DNA from: Alphaproteobacteria bacterium
GTDB lineage: Bacteria > Pseudomonadota > Alphaproteobacteria > RF32 > CAG-239
Direction of reading: 5' to 3'
Length of the DNA stretch: 7,049 nt
Assembly: GCA_017477035.1 (NCBI GenBank)
Contig: JAFUXW010000164.1
Span: 1-7,049 of the forward strand
Shown: one piece after another, positions 1-5,800 of the stretch
Position numbering within the stretch: position 1 is the first letter of the stretch
Layout of the letters: the number at the start of each line of letters is the position of its first letter
The notes under the pieces: generated by a model
What the model saw: only the letters and a program-made list of their open reading frames with translations
Database searches by the model: none
Told to the model about the DNA's origin: nothing
Made by a program: the position numbers and the translations under genes

Positions 1-383
1 ATAAGGTGTCGTTCAATTTCAGCGGCGAGTCCAAAGGCGAAGGCGAGCACTTTTGATTGTATATCATTGCCTAAGCGATAATTTTCTTTTATTGTCCAGA
101 CCTGACAGTTTTTATTCAGACAGGTTTCTAAAATCCGCATAACTTCTAACAAAGATCTACCTAAACGAGAGATTTCGCAAGAGATTAATACGTCATTTTC
201 TTGCAGATTGTCTAATAACTCTCCAAGTTTACAGTTTTTAAGTGCTTTTCGGGAAGATATTTTTTCTTCTACCCAAGTGTCAATTTTTATTCCCTCCCGT
301 TTAGCAAAATTTTTTATCTCAAAACTTTGATGTTCAAGCGTCTGCTTATTAGAGCTAACCCTTATATATCCTATGTATGCCAT
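1..383 (-). CDS. Serine recombinase, Pin/Mpi-type DNA invertase (3' end outside window)
   Basis: The 127 visible residues form the catalytic domain of a small serine recombinase, an enzyme that cuts and rejoins DNA at paired short sites through a phosphoserine link. The start reads MAYIGYIRVSS, with the nucleophilic Ser10 and Arg8 in the family YxRVS motif. The second active-site motif, EISRLGRS, supplies Arg73 and Arg76. The stretch VWTIKENYRLG followed by KVLAFAFGLAAEIER (about 96-125) is the end of the catalytic domain and start of the long E helix. It closely resembles the Bacteroides master invertase Mpi from memory, hence an invertase rather than a resolvase or large integrase. The C-terminal DNA-binding HTH expected at about residues 140-190 lies beyond base 1. 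An AGGAGA site 8 bases upstream fixes the start. The gene diverges from the glycosyltransferase operon and probably acts on the inverted sites between them (inference). Confidence 0.93.
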   Translation of the reverse strand, partial: MAYIGYIRVSSNKQTLEHQSFEIKNFAKREGIKIDTWVEEKISSRKALKNCKLGELLDNLQENDVLISCEISRLGRSLLEVMRILETCLNKNCQVWTIKENYRLGNDIQSKVLAFAFGLAAEIERHL

Positions 384-391
384 ATCAAAAG

Positions 392-397
392 TCTCCT
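392..397 (-). promoter_or_regulatory. Ribosome binding site of the invertase
   Basis: On the minus strand this reads AGGAGA, 8 bases before the ATG at 383. It is a near-consensus Shine-Dalgarno sequence. It fixes the invertase start and suggests a host that uses Shine-Dalgarno initiation, unlike most Bacteroidetes. Confidence 0.85.
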
Positions 398-419
398 AAA
401 ATTTGTTAAAAAACAGGTG

Positions 420-467
420 CATTTTATAGAACATTTTAAACCAATTTTTAAAAGTCGAACATTTTAA
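420..467 (+). repeat. Three direct repeats of CATTTTAWA
   Basis: CATTTTATA begins at 420, CATTTTAAA at 432 and CATTTTAAT at 460. The last two share the longer exact word GAACATTTTAA (429-439 and 457-467), 28 bases apart. The copies lie just upstream of the invertase gene and around the left inverted-repeat arm. They could be operator sites for the invertase or for the neighbouring HTH protein, but the region is so AT-rich that chance is a real alternative. Confidence 0.4.
434..456 (+). repeat. Left arm of imperfect inverted repeat, candidate invertase site
   Basis: This arm contains TTTAAACCAA (435-444) and AAAGTC (451-456). Both words recur in reverse complement, in the corresponding order, in the right arm at 548-568. 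The arm is also dyad symmetric by itself: TTTTAAA (434-440) and TTTAAAA (447-453) flank the asymmetric core CCAATT. A dyad with an asymmetric core is the expected build of a serine-invertase crossover site, where the core sets orientation. The invertase gene starts only 51 bases away. The two arms differ in length by 2 bases, which weakens the case because recombinase half-site spacing is normally fixed. Confidence 0.5.
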
Positions 468-477
468 TAACAAATGT
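459..477. repeat. Small dyad ACATTT-7-AAATGT
   Basis: ACATTT (459-464) and AAATGT (472-477) form a perfect 6-base dyad around TAATAAC, inside the candidate invertible segment and overlapping the third CATTTTA repeat. The size fits an operator for a dimeric HTH protein. It is short and AT-rich, so it may be fortuitous. Confidence 0.3.
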
Positions 478-482
478 AAAAT

Positions 483-511
483 ATTGAATAAACTCTACCC
501 TTAAAATTCAA
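483..511 (-). promoter_or_regulatory. Candidate promoter toward the invertase
   Basis: On the minus strand TTGAAT (511-506) and TTCAAT (488-483) are separated by 17 bases, matching 5 of 6 bases of the -35 and 4 of 6 of the -10 consensus. It would give a leader of roughly 95 bases before the invertase ATG. It lies inside the candidate invertible segment, so its direction would reverse on inversion. Confidence 0.25.
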
Positions 512-532
512 AATTAAAAAAAGTTAAAAAAT

Positions 533-622
533 ATGAAAAAAGTAATTGACTTTAATGTTGGTTTAAAGCAAAATACCGGCCTAGTTATAACTAAGGCAAC
601 AGGCATGAAATATGAAAAATAA
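533..622 (+). CDS. Possible 29-residue leader peptide
   Basis: An open frame begins MKKVIDFNVGLKQNTG and ends KATGMKYEK. Its start is inside the candidate invertible segment and its stop overlaps the first 11 bases of the HTH gene in another frame, an arrangement that could give translational coupling. There is no clear Shine-Dalgarno sequence before the ATG, only an A-rich run, and I recognise no family. A promoter candidate overlapping the frame would remove its start if active. I consider it more likely not translated than translated. Confidence 0.25.
   Translation: MKKVIDFNVGLKQNTGLVITKATGMKYEK
546..574 (+). promoter_or_regulatory. Candidate promoter for the HTH-glycosyltransferase operon
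   Basis: TTGACT (546-551) is followed after 17 bases by CAAAAT (569-574). The -35 is good (5 of 6), the -10 poor (4 of 6). It lies 38 bases before the HTH start and overlaps the right inverted-repeat arm. TATAAC at 586-591 is an alternative -10 but lacks a good -35. Confidence 0.3.
548..568 (-). repeat. Right arm of imperfect inverted repeat, candidate invertase site
   Basis: Read on the minus strand this begins CTTTAAACCAA and ends TTAAAGTC, matching the left arm in its first word and its last six bases. It has its own dyad: on the + strand CTTTAA (550-555) and TTAAAG (563-568) flank TGTTGGT. The pair encloses about 91 bases (457-547). The arm overlaps the best -35-like hexamer in the intergenic region, so recombination here would alter the sequence feeding the HTH gene. 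Confidence 0.5.
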
Positions 623-1238
623 TTATTACAAGCGTTTTAATAAAGCAGATAAAAGGAGAGATTTGTTACATCTTTATAAAGCAGAGATGTCATTGAAAGA
701 AATTACTTCTTGTTTACACGTTGGTCTTGCAAGTTTGTATTCTAAGATTAAAGAACTGGGACTAAAAAAAGAACGCCGATATAAGAGAAAAACAATAGAT
801 CTTAAATTATTTCAAGAGCTTATAAAATTAGGCGTTTCTGATATTGCAGTTGCAAATAAACCACACATCAGCTCAGAAATGGTAATAAAGCTAAAAAAAC
901 AACATGGTTATGATACCAAAGATGAGCGGTGTATATCTAAAGGCAAAAAAGGAGTGGTTTGTCGAATGTATTATAAAAAAAATGGTATAAAACCGGAATG
1001 TCCGACAACAACAAATATATTGGAAAATTTCAAAGATGATGTCATTAATTTGTTAAAAAAAGGAACCCTGAAAACAGAAATAACCAAAGCATACGGTGTT
1101 TGTAATTCCATCATTTTCAGTAAATATAACCAAAAAATATTAGGAATGCGTCAGAGCGGTATGACTTTAAAACAAATCGTGAAATCTTTCGGAATGGCTG
1201 AAAATACCATTCTGTATCGTTTAAAAAAATTAACTTAA
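612..1238 (+). CDS. Multi-HTH DNA-binding protein (four helix-turn-helix units), hypothetical
   Basis: I recognise no named family. The 208-residue, strongly basic protein seems to consist of four helix-turn-helix units: about 17-50 (MSLKEITSCLHVGLASLYSK), 66-99 (GVSDIAVANKPHISSEMVIK), 143-172 (TLKTEITKAYGVCNSIIFSK) and 176-206 (MTLKQIVKSFGMAENTILYR). Each reads as a helix, a Leu/Ile/Val-containing helix, a turn and a recognition-like helix ending before a Lys-rich stretch. This resembles the homeodomain-like HTH of recombinases, transposases and small terminase subunits. No catalytic or ligand-binding domain is visible, so a DNA-binding regulator or architectural factor is likely. The ATG at 612 has only AGG (601-603) at 8 bases as a Shine-Dalgarno match. 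It is the first gene after the divergent intergenic region, 19 bases before the GT2 gene, so it probably shares a transcript with it and may control that promoter or assist the invertase (inference). Confidence 0.8.
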   Translation: MKNNYYKRFNKADKRRDLLHLYKAEMSLKEITSCLHVGLASLYSKIKELGLKKERRYKRKTIDLKLFQELIKLGVSDIAVANKPHISSEMVIKLKKQHGYDTKDERCISKGKKGVVCRMYYKKNGIKPECPTTTNILENFKDDVINLLKKGTLKTEITKAYGVCNSIIFSKYNQKILGMRQSGMTLKQIVKSFGMAENTILYRLKKLT

Positions 1239-1244
1239 ATGAAC

Positions 1245-1250
1245 AAAGGA
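1245..1250 (+). promoter_or_regulatory. Ribosome binding site of the GT2 gene
   Basis: AAAGGA lies 7 bases before the ATG at 1258, in the 19-base gap after the HTH gene. It supports this start and separate translation initiation within a shared transcript. Confidence 0.7.
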
Positions 1251-1257
1251 ATTTTAA

Positions 1258-2844
1258 ATGTTTAAGAATGTCATCAACATAGAAGCAATAAGGAAAAACC
1301 ATACTTCAAAGGAGCAGATTTTAAATAAACTCTCGGTTATTGTTCCTACTTACAATCGTTTAAGTTATTTGGAAAAGGCTGTTATACTTTTGAAACAACA
1401 AAGTATAGAAGATATAAAATTCATTATTGTTGATGATTGCTCGACCGATGGCAGTGTCGAATATATAGAAAAAGCCATAAAAGGCGACAATCGCTTTGAA
1501 TTGATAAAGAATGAAAAGAATTACGGACCGTCATTTGCCCGCAACAGAGGCCTAAAATCAGTCAACAGCGAGTATGTTGGATTTTTTGATGTTGATGACG
1601 AAATACCAGCCGATTATTTTGAAAAGTTATATCAAAAAGCGATTTCAAGTCATGCCGATATTGTTTATACCAATTACAACGACAAAGAGCATCATTTAAA
1701 AAGCATTACATGCGAATTTGAAAAATATAAATCGCTTGAAAACGGAGCGGTATGGGACAAAATTTATAAGACTTCTCTGTTGCGCGACAATAATATAAAA
1801 TTTACTGAAAATCTTTATACAGCCGACAATTTGTTCAATGTTGAAGCCTTTCATTTTGCGCAAAAAATAGAACTGATTGCCGAGCCTCGCTACTCTTACG
1901 CTTTGTGTGATGACAGCATCGGTAAAGATGAGAAAAAGATGGTTAAACGTAAAAAGGACATTATAAAAGTTTGTAATAAAATTATAGAATTTGCCGAAGA
2001 AAATGAATTTGATGCCGGCACGTTGGTTTCTTTACGTGAGTTTTTAAAGCATACTTACGATTGCTACGCAGAAGATAAAGATTTTCGCTATAAATTATAT
2101 AGGACATTGCAAAAAATAGATATAAAAGTAAAACCGCTGAAAACAGTGCTTAAATATGGTGCTTCTGAATATAAAAAAGTAACTGAATCCGGATTTTTTG
2201 ATGCTAAGTATTATCGTCGGCATAATCCGTCATTATGGTTCAGTCATTGCGATTTATTGGATCATTATTTAACTATTGGTTGGCTGAACGGTAAAAATCC
2301 GAGTCTGACGTTTGATGGTAATAAATACTTATATATGTATCCCGATGTGGCAAAAGTTGGCATAAATCCGCTGATACATTTCGTATGCCATGGAGTTAAA
2401 GAAAAACGCATAGCTTTTCCGGTTAGTAAAAAATATTATGAAAATGCTCTCACTCCTAGACTTGAAAATGAATATAATCTTTTAAAGAGCTCGGGGTATT
2501 TTAATTCCATATATTATCGTCTGCACAATCCGTCGCTATGGCTCAGCCGTTGTGATATGCTGAAACATTATTTAATTTACGGTTGGCAAGATGGAAAAAA
2601 TCCAAGTTCTGAATTTAACGGCAATAAATATTTGGCGGTATATCAGGATGTAGAGCAGGCGAATATTAATCCGCTGGTTCACTACATACGCAACGGAAAC
2701 ACAGAGGGAAGAGAATGCTTTCCGGTAGAAAGTTTAGCAAGTTTGTTTTCTAAAATTCGCTATGCTTTGGAATATCCAATTCGCGTAAAAGAAGAATATG
2801 AACGCTTAAGTGCGGAAATAAAAGCATTGGAAAATATGAAGTAA
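1258..2844 (+). CDS. GT2 family glycosyltransferase with two C-terminal 79-residue repeats
   Basis: Residues 25 to about 250 are a GT-A fold family 2 glycosyltransferase, which moves a sugar from a nucleotide donor to a growing glycan on the cytoplasmic side. Visible motifs are LSVIVPTYNR (25-34), the nucleotide-binding FIIVDDCSTDGS (Asp59, Asp60), the metal-binding DVDD (111-114), the acceptor-site segment GAVWDKIYK, and TADNLFN in place of the usual ED-N/F catalytic-base motif, with the Asp kept. Residues 311-389 and 412-490 are two copies of a module with conserved YYR-HNPSLW, HYL-GW-GKNPS, GNKYL and NPLxH. A short charged helical tail ends the protein. No signal peptide or membrane span is seen. 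Arginine codons are mostly CGC/CGT. The gene lies between the HTH gene and the multidomain enzyme, probably in one operon. The sugar specificity and the role of the repeats cannot be read from sequence. Confidence 0.92.
   Translation: MFKNVINIEAIRKNHTSKEQILNKLSVIVPTYNRLSYLEKAVILLKQQSIEDIKFIIVDDCSTDGSVEYIEKAIKGDNRFELIKNEKNYGPSFARNRGLKSVNSEYVGFFDVDDEIPADYFEKLYQKAISSHADIVYTNYNDKEHHLKSITCEFEKYKSLENGAVWDKIYKTSLLRDNNIKFTENLYTADNLFNVEAFHFAQKIELIAEPRYSYALCDDSIGKDEKKMVKRKKDIIKVCNKIIEFAEENEFDAGTLVSLREFLKHTYDCYAEDKDFRYKLYRTLQKIDIKVKPLKTVLKYGASEYKKVTESGFFDAKYYRRHNPSLWFSHCDLLDHYLTIGWLNGKNPSLTFDGNKYLYMYPDVAKVGINPLIHFVCHGVKEKRIAFPVSKKYYENALTPRLENEYNLLKSSGYFNSIYYRLHNPSLWLSRCDMLKHYLIYGWQDGKNPSSEFNGNKYLAVYQDVEQANINPLVHYIRNGNTEGRECFPVESLASLFSKIRYALEYPIRVKEEYERLSAEIKALENMK
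2188..2424 (+). repeat. Protein-coding repeat, copy 1 (79 codons)
   Basis: Encodes residues 311-389 of the GT2 protein, from SGFFDAKYYRRHNPSLW to AFPV. It aligns without gaps to the copy 303 bases downstream. Similar 'YL-YPDV-NPL-HY-GxxEGR' modules occur in polysaccharide-related proteins of Alphaproteobacteria, as I recall. Confidence 0.85.
2491..2727 (+). repeat. Protein-coding repeat, copy 2 (79 codons)
   Basis: Encodes residues 412-490, from SGYFNSIYYRLHNPSLW to CFPV. It is the same length as copy 1 and starts exactly 303 bases (101 codons) later. DNA similarity is still visible, for example around AATCCGTC and TATGG-TCAG, which points to a tandem duplication that has since diverged mainly at third positions. 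Confidence 0.85.
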
Positions 2845-2857
2845 TTGATAGGGCAAA

Positions 2858-5800
2858 ATGATGGTAAAAGCAAAGAAAAAAGAAGTTAAAAGAACTAAAA
2901 CAATAAAAACCATAACTGTTAAAAATACAGAAAGCGATTCTGATACCGAAGCGCAAATCCTTATTCAAAACAAAATAGACTATACTCCAAAAGTATCGGT
3001 GATTATTCCGGTTTATAACGTAGAACCATATTTGCGCGAGTGTCTAGATAGTGTTATAAATCAAACATTAAAAGAAATAGAAATAATTTGCGTAGATGAC
3101 GGCTCCACAGATAATTCCTTGGAAATCCTTAAAGAATACGCCGCGAAAGATAAGAGAATTACGGTAATTACGCAGAAAAATTTATATGCAGGCGTGGCTC
3201 GTAATGCCGGTCTTGCGGTTGCTAAAGGTGAATATTTAAGTTTTTTAGATTCTGATGACTTTTTCGAGCTGACATTATTTGAGGAAACATACGACATAGC
3301 AAAAAAAGAACAAAGTCAGATAGTGTTTTATCAATATACAAACTATGATAATGATTTACAGCAATGTGATGGAAATCCTCGAGGTATCAATAAAAGAATA
3401 ACAAATGAAAATTACACATCTGTTAATACTTATAGTATGAAAGATAACTTATTTACATTATGTAATCCAATGCCATGGAATAAATTAGTTAGTCATAAGT
3501 TGGTCGTAGAAGAAAATTTACATTACCAAACATTAAAAGCATCTAATGATGTTTGTTTTTCGCTAAATGTTATTGCATGCGCAGAAAAGATAACACTTTA
3601 TTATAAAAGTTTAGTTTACTATCGTCATAATCGTAGAGATTCTTTGAAAAATACTAGAGATAATGCACCACTAAATTTCTATGAGGCATATAAAGGAATA
3701 TATAACACACTATCCTCAAAAGGACTTTATGAAAAATATAAAAAGACTTTTTTAACTTCGCTTACTTCGAGTTGCTTGTGGACATTGAAAAATACAGATG
3801 AAAAACATAATTTTGTTAAGGATTTTATAAAAAATACTATAATTCCGGAATTTTCCTTATTGAAAGATAATGAAAGATTTTTAGAAGAAAATAGAATAAT
3901 GTTTTTAAGAAACCTGTATTTACCTAATATTATTATTTCATTAACTTCTTATCCAGCAAGGATTCCTACATTAAATCTTGTTGTTGAGAGTCTTCTTAAT
4001 CAATCTGCTTATGCTGATAAGGTTATTTTATGGCTTGCTCCTGAACAATTTCCGAATAAAGAAGCTGATTTACCACCGGAATTGCTTAATTTAAGAGAAA
4101 AAGGATTAACTATAAGTTGGTACAAAGATATTAGAAGTTATAAAAAACTTATCCCTACATTGAGACTTTATCCCAATGATATAATAGTTACAGCAGATGA
4201 TGATAATATATATCAAAGAGATTGGCTTAAAAAGCTTATAGATAGCTATATTAAACACCCATTGGATATTCAAGCACATCGTGTAACAAAATTTCATTAT
4301 GCCAATGGTAGATTTTATACGGTTTCTGGTGGAAGAGAATACTATAAGGGAGCTAATTATCTGAATAAATTGGTTGGATTGGGGGGAGTTTTATATCCAC
4401 CTCATTGCTTTTATAAAGATATATTACGAGAAGATTTAATAAAACAGTTAGCTCCTACCAATGATGACCAATGGTTTTGGTTGCAGGCAGCAATGAATGG
4501 AGTGAGGGTAAGAGTTGTGGAAGATCCTATTGTGGAAGCCCACTTGGTGGAAGGAACACAAGAAACCGGATTAACCAATATCAATGACCATGGAGAAAAT
4601 TTATTTTGGAAAGATTTTAATAGAATTCTTAAATATTATCCGGTAATAAATGACATATTGAAGAGTGAGGATAAATTAAATATAGCTAGTTGTAAAAAAT
4701 ATTCTCCTTATAGAGAAGAGCTTGAGCATTGGTATGAAAGACTTCATCATAAAAAATTAAATTTGAATAATCCTAAAACATTCAATGAAAAAATACAATG
4801 GTTGAAACTTTATGCATCAACTCCGATTAAAACACGTTTGGCTGATAAATATCTTGTTCGTGATTGGGTAAAAGAAACTATAGGTGAAAAATACCTTATT
4901 CCTCTTTTAGGAGTTTATGATAGTTTTGATGAAATAAATTTTGATGGATTACAGAATCAATTTGTGATTAAATGCAATCACGGAAGCGGTTACAATATTA
5001 TAGTTAAAGATAAGTCCCAAATAGATAAGGATGAAATTCGTTCAAAGTTGACTAGATGGATGAATGAAAATTTTGCATTTAGAGTTGGTACAGAACTACA
5101 ATATAAGAATATGCAACCTAAAATTATTATAGAGCAAATGATTAAAAATGAAAAAGCAGAAGATTTGAATGATTACAAATTTTATTGCTTTAATGGTGTC
5201 GTTAAATATGTTCAAGTAATTTCAGAAAGAATTAATGGAACGCACAAGGTATCATTTTATGATATGAATTGGAAAAAACAGCCATGGTGGGATAATGTGT
5301 TCTATGAGGGCAAGGTCGAAAAACCTAAAAAAATTGATGAAATGGTTATGCTTGCAGAAAAAATGTGTCAAGGTTTTTGTTTTGTACGTGTTGACTTATA
5401 TTATCTTGATACGAATGAGATATATTTTGGAGAAATGACATTTTCACCTAGTTCTGGAGGAATGCGTTGGAGCTCGGAGGCAATTAATCTAAGATTAGGA
5501 GAAATGATTAATCTGCCTAAATTGGCATATGATATAGATGAGGATAAATATTATAAGCCCAAGAAAATTAGTTTATTAAAACAGTATTTTATGTTGCCTT
5601 TTTATCTATCAAAGATAAATACACTGAAACATATTAAAGTTGAAAAAATTAGCGAGTACCTGATGAGCGAATTATTAGGTCTGAGAATAGATGTTAAAAA
5701 TTTTGGTAATTCCAGCAATTCTATTGATATAATTTCAGATGATTTGTCTGTAAACAGTCCTAGATGGTTTGCAGACAGCAAGGGCGTTGGAAAAATGCTT

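Larger units (their letters stand above)
434..568. other. Candidate invertible DNA segment
   Basis: The segment lies between the two inverted arms and sits exactly between the divergent invertase gene and the glycosyltransferase operon. It contains the start of a 29-codon open frame (533), a minus-strand promoter candidate (511 to 483) and a -35-like TTGACT (546-551). If the segment flips at the CCAA cores, TTGACT would become TCGACT, and the minus-strand promoter candidate would point into the operon. Inversion itself is inferred: only the repeat geometry and the neighbouring invertase gene are seen. Confidence 0.42.

Noticed and set aside
412..603. AACAGG at 412-417 and 598-603 as a flanking direct repeat or target duplication
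   Set aside because: It is only six bases, with no further extension and no mobile element ends between the copies. Chance is sufficient.
384..611. Bacteroides-type Mpi inverted repeats with ACGT-rich cores
   Set aside because: I see no ACGT-containing inverted pair in the intergenic region. If the invertase acts here it must use a different site, such as the CCAA-core arms.
1117..1302. Minus-strand open frame of 61 codons
   Set aside because: It lies antisense across the end of the HTH gene and the start of the GT2 gene and has no recognisable motif. It is a by-product of the AT-rich coding strand.
2845..2857. Gene break or terminator between the GT2 gene and the large gene
   Set aside because: The gap is 13 bases with no hairpin or T run, so continued transcription is more likely.
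2750..3297. Minus-strand open frames at 2750-2968 and 3061-3297
   Set aside because: Both are antisense to clearly conserved GT2 coding sequence (VDDGSTDN and DSDD are on the + strand). Their translations look like low-complexity mirror products.
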